Assembly: GCF_030253575.1 (NCBI RefSeq)
Contig: NC_080561.1
Coordinates: 10,016,501 to 10,080,500 of the forward strand
DNA: 64,000 bases
Direction of reading: 5' to 3'
Origin: Rhododendron vialii
Taxonomy: Eukaryota > Streptophyta > Magnoliopsida > Ericales > Ericaceae
The number at the start of each line of letters is the position of its first letter. The stretch's first letter is position 1. The notes under the pieces are model-generated. The model made no database searches. It had not been told where the DNA came from and saw only the letters and a list, made by a program, of their open reading frames with translations. Both the position numbers and the translations under genes were made by a program. This document shows positions 1-11,040 of the stretch, one piece after another.

Positions 1-434
1 ATTATTTTACAATCCTAAATATATGCACAAATTCACTCATATTTGCTGTGTTAATGGGGATAATAAGTAAAAAGAGATAGAGAGATATTAAAAAAATGAT
101 TGAAGATAAGAGTAATGAGTAAAATATAATGATCGAAAAATAGGGATATTTTTTGAAAAAAACTTTTCAAAATGTTAAACGAACAAGGCAAATTGACATT
201 GGGGTCCATGTATATTACACTTTCAGTACGTGTGAGATCTATCAAAAGATATGAATATATGTGTAAAGCGTTTGTGTGAATGCGTGAGATGGATAATTAT
301 TGTTTTATTCCAAAGCAAAAAGGGAATTTTCACAAAACCCACGTCTCCGATACTTAAACCCAAAACCCAACGTACCCAGGAACTGGTTACTTTCACAAGT
401 ACAACCTTTTTGACCAGTACTTTTCTAACCACCC
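1..434. other. Upstream region of the SWIB gene
   Basis: AT-rich DNA with no recognisable gene or transposon terminus. The last 100 bases or so should hold the promoter and leader of the gene starting at 435; I see no convincing TATA box, and the sequence turns abruptly GC-rich at the start codon. Confidence 0.4.
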
Positions 435-3400
435 ATGTTGCCTCTCGCGAGACAGGACGACGGGGGAACTGCGCCGGACTCGGACCTCTCGGACCGGCTC
501 CGGCAGCTCCTCCGTACCTGCGACCTCCGCACCACCACCGCCACCGCCCTCCGCCGCGCCCTCGAGGCGGAGTTCGGCGTCGATTTGTCCGACCGTAGAG
601 CCTTCATCAGACGACGAATCGAACTGTTCCTCGACGGCCGTGATGACGAGATTACTACCGAGAACGACGGCGCAGACGACGTCGATGGGGAAGCGATTGA
701 ATGGAAGAAGGCGGAGAGTGTGGTGACGTACGGCGATGAGAGAACCGGCTGCGAAGAGGACGGCGAGGAGGGAGAAGAAAGGAGTGGAAAGAGAAGAAGG
801 AAAGGAAGGTTAGGGTTTACGTTATTTTCTGTGTCTTTTTTTCCTTCCGTTTGGTTGCCGAGAAAAGAAAAGAAAGTGTCCGGCTGTCTTTGGTCTTGTA
901 AACAAAGGCAAACAGTAAACTACGGTGAATAACATGTAAAAAGTACATGGATATCAATACAAAAGTTAGGGTGGTTTTGGACCAATAAGTTTGAGTTTAT
1001 CATTATTCAAAAAACAATTTTCACATTTGCATACCGATGCTCTGAATTATCAACGAAGAAAGCATGTAATATGCATATAAATTGAATTTTGAATTGGATC
1101 TCTAGGCCTGCTGTTTCAGTGGTATTTTGAGAGAAGCCACTTTGTGCATATTGCCAAAGGTTAGATCCGTCTCTCATCCTCCCCGCTCATACCTTCAATG
1201 ATTGGGGACTACGTGGATTTTGTTGCTGTTACTGTTGTTGTTGCTAAGTTTGCGTCAAATTTTTGTGAATTATTGAGAGTTCGTTCCACTAACTAAAATA
1301 AAACAAAACTTATTTTTAAAATTAAATGTGATGTATTGTGAGAGAATGACCTGTCTTATAAAATGAAAAATAAATAAGCATCTCCAAGAGGCTCTCTACT
1401 TGGCTTCTCTTGGCTATTGTACCTAACCAAACTCAAATTTCAATGTTACAAGAGACTCTTTACTTGGCTAGGCATTTTACCTTCGTCTACTCTAACTACC
1501 TAGTACCTACTAGTAGAGAGCAAACAAGACTAGCATTCTATTTACCTTTTTGGCACTAAATTCTATGGGTAAATGTTCAAAAAATAAATTTATTTGGATA
1601 AAGAGCAAAAATAGAGGGTAGTGTTGGAATTCATTGATGGAAAAGTGAATAGGAAAAGTAGATATTGTCTCTTTTTTGTACTTTTTACTAGGCAAAGTGG
1701 AGACTAGTGTTGGAGATGCTCTTAGAAAATAAGAAATTTAGCGAAACGGGGCCTGATTCTTCTCGTCGGGAGGAATGGAAAAAGTAAAAAATTATAATCA
1801 AAATTTGAAATTTTTTTTTTGGATAAAGACAATAATAAGTCAAAAAGTCGGATTTTTTGACTTATTTTTGTCTTTATTCAAAAAATTATGAGTTAAGATC
1901 ATAAATTTTTACTTGACTGATTCTTCTTGTTGAGACGAATAAAAAATCCACAAAAGTTTGACGCAAATCTAACAAATGCATTTTTTTTTTGAAATAAAGA
2001 AAAGACAAACCAATTAGTCACTTTAGTTCGATATTTGTAAATTATGTACTGAAATTTTAATTTTGTTGGCATTGTACGAGCATTGACGTGACTTTAATGA
2101 TTTTTCCCTTGTTTTTTTTTTTTTTTTTAATAACTCAGATTAGTCAGGTGTCCGGGTCAACTAACACACGCCTCGACTAATCCTAGGGACCAATCCCACA
2201 GCCCACTTGCAGGGCTCCCAATTAAAGTTATGGATTGGCCCCAAAGGGGTTGATAGTATTTAATTGGTTTCGTACCCAAGACCTAATGAGGGAACCAACC
2301 CCTAAGTAGTAAGTTCTAGGCCTTGACCACTAGGCCAACCCCTTGGGGTTTATTTATCCTTTGGTTTTTGCCCTTTGAAACGTTACGGGGGTAAAAACTG
2401 TAGGTTTGTTTTAGGCATAAGTTTCAAAACATCTAGGTCCTGGTATTCCTAACCCTACAATTTTGTTGGTATGAGTTTCGTCTTTTCTGAATTTTTATTA
2501 GATTCATCTCAAACTTTTTGTACTGATCATTCGTTTCAACGAGGGAAATATATAAAGTGAAAAAATCATGACTTCAAATTATGAAAGAGGGTCCACTAAA
2601 GACAAAAAATGTACCAAATAGTTGTGTTCCTTTTTCAACTTAGGTCGACAGTTTTATACTTGTCTGATTACTAAATAGAAAATTACGAACGAAAATACAT
2701 GAACTCAAATTTACGAAGAACAGGCCCTTAGAGGGTTATAGTTGGGATGGAGCCAGGAAAAGTCGATTCATGAGGGGAAATACTACTACTAGCTTTATAG
2801 GAATTTACTAAAACATGGACAACCCCTTGTTACACATGAACATAATAAGTAGTGACAGAAGTAGTTGGAACTTTGAAGAGTGGAGAAAGAAAACTATTGA
2901 AATTTATTTGGGTAAAAAAAAAAATTGAATGAGGAAGTTGTTGGGATTTATTGATAATCTACATGAAATTTTAAGGTGCAGATGTTCAAGGCATGTTTCA
3001 CTGGTTGACAAACTGTAGCTTTACTGTACTTAATTGGATCCGGTATGATTGTGAAGAGTAAGTTTGAGGGTTATCTATATAGTTTATGCATTATGAAATT
3101 CTCACCTTTGTCTTCTGTGAATATCAATAGCAAGCACATATATTTGGCATGTCCCACATGTATGCGGAGCTTGTCCAATTGTGTTTGCATCCAGCACATG
3201 TCACAGATCAGTACGTGAAGCCAGTAGACACATCCGTGCTTCTTAGACCTCGCTTTTGATTTTCGTGTTTATGTTTTGATTGTAATACAGGGTTCCATTC
3301 AACGTCACTGTACTTTGTCTTTCTTCATTGGTCCTGGCACTGTTAGGATACCTTAATATTATAGTTCAGTGCATCTGAAATCTCCATTTACCTGCATTGT

Positions 3401-6400
3401 AAAAGGCTAAGACACCCACTTGCAAGAAAAACTATGATGAGAATAGCGATGCTGCAAATTTCCTTGAAGAATGTCTGTTGTGTTTTCTGGAGCTCTTACA
3501 AATTGTTGCCCCATTATTCCACATAATACATTGTAAATCAGCGTTACTTTAAGTAAAAGTACTAGGGATAAACCGATAAGCATTAAAAAACCCTCAACAT
3601 TTTCCATCTTAGTTGTCTGACAGTCTATCCGTTACCGATCCCCCAAATGTGCACGCTCATGTGATGATTTTCTCAGAACGAGCTGACTACATCTGAATGG
3701 GGGAATTTTGATGTAGTATTTTTACACAGATAAATTCCGCTGAGTTGTTTAAAAGAGCAGATTCAAAATCCCCAGTTCTCTCTTTCTTTACATGCGGTCA
3801 AGTCATTCCAAGGATCAGTTGTTTTAAATTCCCCTCAATTATGTCTGACAAATGATACATGTACTTGTTGTGTATGATAATGCTGCAGTTGCCTGGGAGG
3901 ATAGAAAAAGTTTTACTGTCATGCATGTGTTAATGTGAATAAATAAGACATTTAACAGGTTATGGTAGTTGATGCGTCTAAACAGATATGGCTCTTTATT
4001 TAGGTCTGACAAGGTGGTGGATGTTGTGAAGAAAAGAGCAGGGGGCTTCATGAAACCAAGTGGTCTTTCTCCACAACTTCAAACATTTGTTGGAGTGTCT
4101 GAACTAGCCAGAACTCAGGTATATTACGGAGCACACCCGTTGGTACCCATCTATGGCTTTTGGGACAGTATATGACATCTCTGAAATTCTGTTCTGTTTA
4201 CTGTTATTTTTACAGAGAATGGGGCAGATATATTTGGAATGTAAATTTTACAATTACTTGATTTTTGCTGTCCTCTAGGTTGTGAAGAGAATCTGGGCCT
4301 ATATTCGGGAGAAGAATTTGCAAGATCCAAAAGACAAGCGAACAATAATATGTGACCAAGCATTGCGTGCCATTTTTCGCGTCAAATCTATTGATATGTT
4401 TCAAATGAGTAAAGCTCTGAACAAGCACATGCTGCCGCTAGCTGAGGAAGATGGTATGTGTTTCAAATTTGGCTTTCATCCCTTTTGTTTTGTGGATATG
4501 ATGAGGAATCGGTAGGAATATACACAGGAAATTTGTTTCTCTTGTTTAGATTCCACGAAAAACTGTGGTAAAAGGCAGGACGTGAAAAAGCAGGAAGAGA
4601 TTTGTCATGTTCCTTTATCTTGAAATTTAGAGGATAAAGATGAGAAACATTGTAATAAAGTTGAAGGAACATAGGGAAGATTATACAAGAGAAGAAAACC
4701 AACCTTACAAGCTTTTAGTTTTTGTGCTGTCACAGTTTCCTAGTCTGAAGTTCTTGTCATCTAGCAACATTGACAGGGATTTTTGCATATTTTTTGAAAG
4801 TATTTCTCACATGATGTTGCAGGTTCTGTCAAATCCTCGCAAAAGAAAAAGCGGCGCAAACAAGGTAGAGAAGGTGAAACAGTACCTTGAAGATTTGGAT
4901 TCCTTAACTTGTTGTATTGTCTGAAAGGACAGCATGTAGTGATCATGCCTCAGGAAATTGAGCTTATTTTCTGGAGTTCAATGACATTCTTTCAGTTACT
5001 GCCACTTATGCGTATCTTATATGTTCAGGTTCCAATGAGAGGCAAGTAAAAACGGTGAAGGGCAAAACTTTGGGTTTTCTTGCTCCACTTACACTTTCGG
5101 ATGCTCTAGTGAAATTCTTTGGTACAGGTGAAAATGAGTTATCTCGGGGAGATGTTGTGAAGAAAGTGTGGGAATACATAAAGCAAAACGATCTGCAGGT
5201 ACCTATTTCTGAACCCATCACCCATTGGGTTGTTTATTTTTTAGAACTGATGAGAATCTGAACCTTCCCGTAATCATAACCATTATGAGTAAATGAGCAC
5301 TCGCAAATAATTTTTGAGTAATCTGTTAATTCACCAAGAGTCCAAGACCCTGGTCCAAAAAAGTTACAACTTACAAGCCAAACTCTAGCTTGACCCTTGG
5401 CAGGGCCGGCCCTGGGGTAAAGCTAGAGGTGCGGCCGATTTAGGCCTCCAAAATTTTACAAAAAGCTGGGGGCCCATTTTCCATACAAGTCATACTATAA
5501 CGTATGTGTTCCATATTTCAAAAGATCTACTTTCTAGGGGTGCGTGTGATGTTTTGGAAACCAATAGGTGCCTGGTTTGAATCCCACTCCTGCCTTTTGC
5601 TAAACTAATTCTTTGTTTTTATGGTTTTTGTTACATCTAGTTGGATAATATACAACTCTTCAACCATTTGTATTCTATATTTGTTATGCTTTAGGTTTTA
5701 GATACTCAAGACCAAGTTCAAATCTTCTGCACACAATTAAGTGATTTGATAAGTTCTTTTCTTCTATCATTTATTTTAATTTTGTTTTCAACTTTTAATA
5801 ACAAACTCTCAAATAAAACACTTTTGACTACAAATAAACCAAAGTAATTTATTTTCACTCAATGATAAAAAAAGGTTTAAAATAAATAGTTTTCTTATTA
5901 TTGAAATAGTATCCTTGCAATTAAAGTTAATAACGTGATTAGTTAGGAAAAAGCATGAGCAGTACTTGTTTATGTTTTGATTCATTTTTTATAATGAAAT
6001 AAAAAATTTAAAAAACTTATTTTTGTTCAATTACGAAGCTAAAATACCAAGTTTAATATTTTTACCTCATCTTAACCACCTATATTGATTTTTTTTTGGT
6101 TAAAAATCTAGGGCCTCAGTTGTAAATTTGCTTTAGGCCTCCAAAATGTCAAGGCTGGCCCTGACCCTTGGGTAAGTCGTTTAGGGTTGTGCAACTTGAT
6201 ATTCAGGCTTGGATAGGCTCTTGACAGGTCGAGGTAGTCAGCATTTGCTTTTCCATCGAAGAGATTATAGGCGACAAGAATTGCTAGTGTGTTACATTGG
6301 TGGCCTGACAAATGCCTCAAATAAAGGTCTGATTTCTCTGCAACACAAGCTTGATGTGAAGTAGGCTGGCACAGATGTATTGGCATTGCCAAAACTTGAG

Positions 6401-7032
6401 CAGGGGTGGTTGAGTTTTTATGAAGCACTAGTCAGATTGGCCCTTGATTCAAGGTTTACAAGCAGCTAATATAACGGACCCTATATTTCTTCGCCTTTGC
6501 TTTTTTATGCCCCGAAAATGGAGCACCTTAGGGTTCTACTGCTTCAAGTGAAAACACTTTGTGGCACTTTGGTTGAGTTTAGCCGTGGATGGTTTGTTTT
6601 GTCCTTTCTGGTTTTCAGGTTGTGCTTGGAATTGTATGGGAATCTGATGGTCTAAAAAGACGTCATCATCGCCCACTTATCTAGATCAATGCATCCTCTC
6701 TGCTTTTTATTATATTGTACATGCCCGAATCATTTTGACCTAGCGTTCTGGATATTTACTTCATCGTTTATTTAATTTTTTTTTTCCTTTGATAATGTGG
6801 TTTATTGGTGTTGAATGTTCCATTTTATTGCAGTTATTCTACTATGCATTTTTGCTGACTAATATTCTGCCACCTTAATTATCTTTCTATTTGTCTCTTA
6901 TAGGACCCATCCGATAAAAAGACAGTTATTTGCGACGAGAAGCTGAAAGAACTCTTTGAGGTTGATTCCTTCACCGGCTTCCATGTTTCAAAGCTTGTTA
7001 CTGCTCATTTCGTCAAGGGAATAGAACAGTGA
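435..7032 (+). CDS. DEK_C and double SWIB/MDM2 domain protein (UAF30/BAF60b-like)
   Basis: Six exons: 435-808, 4004-4118, 4279-4453, 4823-4864, 5029-5198, 6904-7032, all GT-AG. They join in frame to 334 residues ending in TGA. Residues about 12-70 look like a DEK C-terminal domain (LRRALEAEFGVDLSDR). They are followed by an acidic stretch and a basic patch (GKRRRKG). SWIB domain 1 spans about 144-218 (LSPQLQTFVGVSELAR, then WAYIREKNLQDP). A basic linker (KKKRRK) leads to SWIB domain 2 at about 252-329 (WEYIKQNDLQDPSDKK). SWIB proteins of this layout act in the nucleus with chromatin or RNA polymerase I factors; the specific target is not visible here. The first ATG in the GC-rich exon is used. 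From memory the closest Arabidopsis gene is At1g49520. Introns 1 (3195 bp) and 5 (1705 bp) have been enlarged by transposons. Confidence 0.93.
1290..1753. mobile_element. MITE of the GGCCCCGTTC family, interrupted by another MITE
   Basis: The right end (AGCGAAACGGGGCC, to 1753) and the interior (ATGTGATGTATTGTGAGAGAATGA, in part) match the element at about 29334-29471. Between them, at about 1376-1721, sits a second inverted-repeat element beginning GCATCTCCAAGAG and ending GTTGGAGATGCTC, the terminus style of Tourist-like MITEs. The left boundary of the outer element is eroded. Confidence 0.6.
1376..1721. mobile_element. Tourist-like MITE nested in another MITE
   Basis: The termini AGCATCTCCA and TGGAGATGCT are inverted repeats, and the internal ends (CTCTCTACTTGGC and GCCTAGTAAAAAGT) are loosely mirrored. 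The right flank is TTA as expected for PIF/Harbinger-type insertion, but the left flank does not match it cleanly. Confidence 0.5.
1757..2000. mobile_element. AT-rich palindromic MITE (CGTCGAGACGAA family), copy 1
   Basis: A near-perfect hairpin (GGATAAAGACAATAATAAGTC against GACTTATTTTTGTCTTTATTC) is flanked by TCTCGTCGGGAGGAA on one side and TTGTTGAGACGAATAAAAAAT, then TTTGACGCAAATCTAACAAATG, on the other. The same phrases recur at 31006-31368, 33640-33919 and 51531-51781, defining a family of hairpin MITEs. The left outer end is missing here. Confidence 0.6.
2111..2347 (-). mobile_element. tRNA-derived SINE (Au-SINE-like)
   Basis: Read on the minus strand it begins with a tRNA-like A box (TGGCCTAGTGGTCAAGG), has a B-box-like GGTACGAAACC, and ends with GATTAGTCGAGGCGTG, TTGACCCGGACACCTGA and a poly(A) tail (the T run at 2111-2128). 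This layout and the GACCCGGACACC 3' end are typical of the plant Au SINE group. It lies antisense in intron 1 of the SWIB gene. No clear target-site duplication was found. Confidence 0.75.
5401..6163. mobile_element. Non-autonomous hAT element in intron 5 of the SWIB gene
   Basis: The terminal inverted repeats are CAGGGCCGGCCCTG at the left and, read in reverse complement, CAGGGCCAGCCTTG at the right. An exact 8-bp target-site duplication ACCCTTGG (5393-5400 and 6164-6171) flanks the element, as expected for hAT. It is 763 bp, AT-rich and has no transposase. A direct copy of TTTAGGCCTCCAAAAT lies near each end (about 5439 and 6133), so the subterminal parts are partly in direct as well as inverted orientation. 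Confidence 0.9.
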
Positions 7033-7315
7033 TGTTATTTAGTTCTAAGCTGTCAATGTAGTTATTAGAGCTCAAATGGTTGCGTATTGTGTTCCTTGTG
7101 TAAATTATGCAGATCAATGAATGCAAATAGTTTTTGCACAAATGCTTGTTCTGTTCCAAGCTTTTGGTATAATTATATGCACATATAGTTGCCATTAGAT
7201 TTCTTTGGCCTATTGATTTTGGGGAAGGGCCGTCCCCAGCACATATATCAACAGTGACCTGAAAAAGAACAGAAAATCTAGTGAACAAGTGATGTTGCTT
7301 TTGCAAATACTAAAT
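7033..7315. other. 3' flank of the SWIB gene
   Basis: Probable 3' UTR and downstream DNA. No canonical AATAAA sits close to the stop codon; the nearest similar motif is ATCAATGAATGC near 7115. Nothing else recognised. Confidence 0.4.
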
Positions 7316-8030
7316 TTTATATTTTGGTTTTTGCCTCACAATGCCATGCCATGCACGCCGGGCTTGGAGCGAGGAGGAGACGTTGCTAGAAAACCTTACG
7401 AGTCTTGTAGATGCAGGGGTTTGGCAAGCTGAGCACGGAGGGATTCATCCTGCCTCCTTGGTAGTCTTGCAAATTCAGATGAAAGCTTCTTTCTCTCAAG
7501 GTGGTGTTACAAAAAATAATATTGAGGGAAAGATTAAGAAGTGGAAGGACACTTATTCCATCATAGATAACATGATGCGGACTCCTGGGTTTGGCTGGAA
7601 TCCAAATGAAAACAAATTGATTGTGGAAAATGAAGATTGGAATGAATTTGTCTGGGTAAGTGAGGGTGGATAATATTGATGATCACTTACCCGGATAAAT
7701 TCATTCCAATATTCATTTTTCACAATCAATCTGTTTTCATTTGGATTTCAGCCAAACTTGGGAGTCCACATCATGTTATCTATGATGGAATAAGTGTCCT
7801 TCCACTTCTTAATCTTTTCCTCAATATTATTTTTTGTAATTCCACTTTGAGAGAAAGAAGTTGTCATCTGAATTTGCAAGACTACCAAGGAGGCGGGATG
7901 AATCCCTTCATGCTCAACTTGCCAAACCCCTGCATCTACAAGGTTCGTAAGGTTTTCTAGCAACGTCTCCTCCTCCTCCAAGCTCGGCGTACGGGGCGTG
8001 CCATTGTGAGGCAAAAAACCAAAATATAAA
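7316..8030. repeat. Foldback: inverted duplication of a Myb/SANT-like coding fragment
   Basis: Two 348-bp arms (7316-7663 and 7683-8030) are reverse complements at roughly 90% by eye, separated by 19 bp. The plus strand of arm 1 encodes an open stretch of 110 codons (7341-7673), starting MPCHARRAWSEEETLLENL and containing KIKKWKDTYSIIDNMM and FGWNPNENKLIVENEDWNEF. That is the pattern of plant Myb/SANT-like (Myb_DNA-bind_3) domains found in transposon-derived proteins. Arm 2 carries the same coding sequence on the minus strand with a frameshift near its start and a stop after TPKFG. Transcription through it would give a long hairpin RNA. I do not regard either frame as a functional gene. Confidence 0.85.
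7341..7673 (+). pseudogene. Myb/SANT-like domain fragment (arm 1 of the foldback)
   Basis: An open frame from an ATG to a TAA covers only a trihelix-like Myb/SANT domain (W near residue 9, then KIKKWKDTYSIIDN and the FGWN and W-N-EF motifs). Proteins with this domain normally continue for another 150-250 residues; here the frame ends where the palindrome turns. It is most simply a transposon-captured or transposon-derived gene fragment. The reverse arm (7683-8014, minus strand) encodes the same domain with defects. Confidence 0.6.
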
Positions 8031-8278
8031 GCTTATTATTTGAATGGGGATGAGATGTGGGATGGGATGAAAAAATTGTGTGGTTTTTATAGAAAAATAT
8101 ACCTAACAAAATTGTTGAACATGTGGTTTCAACCACCACCCAACTAATTAATTTGTTGAACATGTGCTTTCAATCATGTAACAAGTTTTTTAAATTAACC
8201 TTGTTATTTTTAAAAGTTTCGGTTTTTTACTTTTTTTCCAAAAAAAATATATTTCTAATAAAAAAGAGGTTTAAACAT

Positions 8279-8398
8279 GGAAATTGATTTTGCCACTCCT
8301 TTTTTTGTTAATGCCACTTCCCTTCTCTCACAAATCATCTAATCAAGACACAAAGGGGAGTAGTATTAACAAAAAAGAGAGTGGCAAAATCACTCCCC
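8279..8398. mobile_element. 120-bp hAT-type MITE (GGGGAGTGATTTTGCCAC family), copy 1
   Basis: The inverted ends are GGAAATTGATTTTGCCACTC and GAGTGGCAAAATCACTCCCC. The flanking 8-bp duplication TTAAACAT (8271-8278 and 8399-8406) is exact. A second copy with its own duplication lies at 17909-18032. Confidence 0.9.
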
Positions 8399-8406
8399 TT
8401 AAACAT

Positions 8407-8700
8407 TTACTAATTTTATTTTATCCCACAATTAATAATAAACATGTGTTTATTCTAATTATACTAAAATTAACCCTTTTTGTCCATTAAAATAACTGGG
8501 GGGGGGGGTAGGGGGTAGGGAATTAAGTCGTTTCACTCCTTGTCCCGTCATATCCACCCCCTCGAATCCCCCTTCTAAAAAAATTAATTCAAACATTGAA
8601 TTACAAATCTACTTTTCTTAGGAAATGAATCAACCTTTCTTACATATCTACCCTCATTATGTTATCCACCCAGAATCAAATCCTCCATCCAAATGGGCCG
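8407..8700 (+). repeat. MITE ending ATCCAAACGGGCC, copy 1
   Basis: The stretch with CATATCCACCCCCTCGAATC, TACATATCTACCCTCATTA and the end CTCCATCCAAATGGGCC is repeated at about 35833-36103 (plus) and 63721-64000 (minus). A run of nine or ten G residues (near 8499) interrupts this copy. The left end is not defined; the hAT MITE at 8279-8398 lies right against it. Confidence 0.65.
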
Positions 8701-8724
8701 TTGGGGTTTCTTTTTGGTTGGTAT

Positions 8725-8834
8725 CTTGCCAATCAACGATTTGGGTCTCGGATGGGCAATTGTTACCTTTCTCGTTTTAGTCGTTGTATCTTTTTCAAAG
8801 ATTAATAAAAAAAATCGCTATTCAAAAAAAAAAA
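8725..8834 (+). mobile_element. LINE (L1-type) 3' tail
   Basis: A short segment reading GTTTTAGTCGTTGTATC, then CAAAGATTAATAAAAAAAATC and a poly(A) run resembles the 3' ends of plant L1 elements (compare 17330-17418 and 53340-53403). It is a severely 5'-truncated copy with no coding sequence. Confidence 0.5.
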
Positions 8835-9015
8835 AATGTCATCTGAACATGCGTGCACCAAATTTCTGGTATAAAGGATTTGAGGTGTCTAAAACTACAG
8901 GGCTCTGTTCCAAAAAGTCCAAAACTACCCCGACGAAACCCAGCCACTTTGTTTAAAGCCACAGAAAATTTGTGTATTAGGTTATATATTAAAAATAACT
9001 GACCGTATGCATCAA

Positions 9016-9089
9016 GGCCCATTAGCTCAGTTGGTTAGAGCGTCGTGCTAATAACGCGAAGGTCGCAGGTTCGAGACCTGCATGGGCCA
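9016..9089 (+). tRNA. tRNA-Ile (anticodon AAU)
   Basis: A 74-nt cloverleaf with no intron. Acceptor stem GGCCCAT pairs with ATGGGCC followed by discriminator A. The D arm contains the A box (TAGCTCAGTTGGTTAGAGC). The anticodon loop is CTAATAA with AAT at its centre. The T arm contains the B box GGTTCGAGACC. CCA is not encoded beyond the last A. A CAAG motif lies just upstream (ATCAAGG), and a long T run from about 9109 can terminate RNA polymerase III. All stems pair, so the gene looks functional. Confidence 0.97.
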
Positions 9090-9268
9090 AAGATTCTGTT
9101 GTTGCCTCTTTTTTTTTTTTTTTTGTGTGTGTGTGTGTTTTTTTTCCCTGCATTTTCTCATTCGTCAACACCCAAAAGGGGAAATTTGTTTGAGGGGGTT
9201 GAGCAATCATTCGAAGAAACATACAACGCTCTGCTGACAATGTAGAAGTTTCAGAATTTGATATTTTT

Positions 9269-9497
9269 GGGCCCTTTTGGATGGAGAGATTTGGTGAGAA
9301 AAGAAAAGAAAGGGTTAAGGTTTCTTGCCAAATCACTTGTTTGGATTGAATGTTGCGGCGAGAAATAGAGGGCAAGATACAAAAATAAAATGTTTTGATT
9401 GGCTCTTCTCTTTTCTCACCCAATCTCACCAATGGTGAGATTTGGAGAGAAATGGCTACCTTTCTTTTCTTCTCCTTTCTCCCCATCCAAAGGCACT
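9269..9497. mobile_element. MITE with CCTTTTGGATGGAGAG termini, copy 1
   Basis: The ends GCCCTTTTGGATGGAGAG and CTCCCCATCCAAAGGC are inverted repeats, and the subterminal GATTTGGTGAGAAAAG is mirrored by CTTTTCTCACCCAATCTC. A diverged copy lies at 9771-10126, so two members of the family sit within 900 bp. Confidence 0.7.
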
Positions 9498-9770
9498 GTT
9501 AAAGCAATTGTATTGTATATGCACTGAACAAGTTTAAGAGTTTCGATTGTTGAAAGGGCTCTCATCTCCCAGCTATTTTCTTGGCAGGTTCTCCCCACCT
9601 GCTGCAGAAACAGACGGCCAAGAGAGAGAAATAATCGCAATGGGATCCACAGGTACAATCAGATGTGACGTGTGTGTATGGAGGCATATGTATTGTAGTC
9701 TATGGTATTGCAAATTATGTAATGGCAGGTTAACCTTGATATATGGTACCTCTATGTGATAATCGTAATT

Positions 9771-10126
9771 AGCCCCATTAGATTGAGGGATTTGGTAAGA
9801 AAAGAAAAGAAAGTGTTGGAGTTTCTTGTGAAATCATTCATTTGGATTGAGTATTTGGATGAGAAATGAAGAGAAAAGTACAAAAATAATGTTGGATTTG
9901 AGCAACTACAGCTAGTAATACTGGAATGTAAGAGAGCCCCTTTCGAAGGTGAAAAATAGTTCCTTTTGAGTTATTTGGATAACTAAAAGAGATGAGAAAG
10001 GATGAGGTACAAAGAAAAAAAGATGAATCTTTATTGGTCATCTTGTTCCTCACCAAATCTCATCACTTTTTTGTAATTTGGTGAGAGACGACAACCCTTT
10101 CTTTTGTCACAATCCAAGGGCCTGGT
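9771..10126. mobile_element. MITE of the same family, copy 2 (larger, diverged)
   Basis: It shares GGGATTTGGTAAGAAAAGAA and AAATCATTCATTTGGATTGA with the element at 9269-9497, and ends CTTTTGTCACAATCCAAGGGCC. The middle differs and contains a partly mirrored segment near 9910-9990. Confidence 0.6.
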
Positions 10127-11040
10127 AAGGTGATTGCATTCAACATCTTTGTGATTAAAGAGTACCCATCTTAGGGAATACCTTCAGGCTGTTGTGCAGA
10201 TTGAAAAGAAATCAATTTGATATCAGGAAAGTAGGGGAAAAGAGGCTGCCAAGTTTGGATTGGTTAAATTGTATTGTTTTCTTTACTTCATTTTGTTTTT
10301 TGCATTCTAATAGCATCGTCATGCGCATTGCGCAATAACAGCAGCCAATTACCTTTCTTAGTTTTTGGCTTCATTCTCCCACCACAAACAATAAAGAACA
10401 CATACCCAAGAAAAGGTTATGATTGAGGAAGCCATCTTGAATTGGTTCATCCCCTGTTGTTATTTTTTAAGATATAAATTATCCATTATGGTATTATGGT
10501 CCCTTAGAATATAGTACAAAAATATCATTTCATGTTGTTGTTTCTGATAAACACCTGTATTTCCACTTGTTGAAGATCACTTAATCATCTAAGTTGCCTT
10601 CACTTTTGGAAGTTGACTTGCTCACAAAGGCATGCTCATTGAAAATCGTACGTTTCTTCCGTCTTTTAAATCTGTTTTCTGGACCATGTGCTTGAAATGT
10701 TTTACTGTTTAATTATGCTCAGCAGACATCGAAAAGGTAGACTAAGATACTTAGTTGTTTCCTTGTCAACTCGTCATATATGAATTTTAGGTACGAAGTT
10801 ATGGACTAGTGGTGTCTTGCCTTAGTGGAATTTAGTAGGGTTTTCAATAAGTTGATGATAAACTTGGATGCTATAGAGTTTGGTCACAGAACTACCCAAT
10901 GTTGTGAGAGACCCTGAGCACTGACCCTCTACGTGTAGATTGCTTGTTTAAGCTATCTATTGAATTCTAGTTGAACTAAATTTCAGTGTTTGTTTTAGTG
11001 CTAAAGGAACGATATTTGAGTAGTCTGTCATTGATTATAT
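10127..11040. other. Intergenic DNA, nothing recognised
   Basis: No ORF, RNA gene or transposon terminus that I can support. Base composition is ordinary AT-rich. Confidence 0.4.

Larger units (their letters stand above)
809..4003 (+). other. Intron 1 of the SWIB gene, enlarged by repeats
   Basis: The donor is AAG|GTTAGG and the acceptor TTTATTTAG|G. This 3.2-kb intron holds a nested MITE pair (about 1290-1753), an AT-rich palindromic MITE (1757-2000) and a reverse-strand SINE (2111-2347). From 2350 to 4003 I see ordinary AT-rich intron with no coding signal. Confidence 0.75.

Noticed and set aside
251..598. 115-codon frame overlapping the SWIB first exon
   Set aside because: Shadow frame; the frame starting at 435 encodes the DEK_C domain and splices correctly.
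4640..4924. 94-codon plus-strand frame in the SWIB gene
   Set aside because: It runs through introns; only 4823-4864 is exon, and that exon is read in a different frame.
5393..6171. A retrotransposed gene in intron 5 of the SWIB gene
   Set aside because: The 8-bp duplication and CAGGGCC termini identify a hAT DNA element with no coding sequence.
9022..9486. 154-codon minus-strand frame over the tRNA gene
   Set aside because: It overlaps the tRNA-Ile gene and a MITE and is low complexity.
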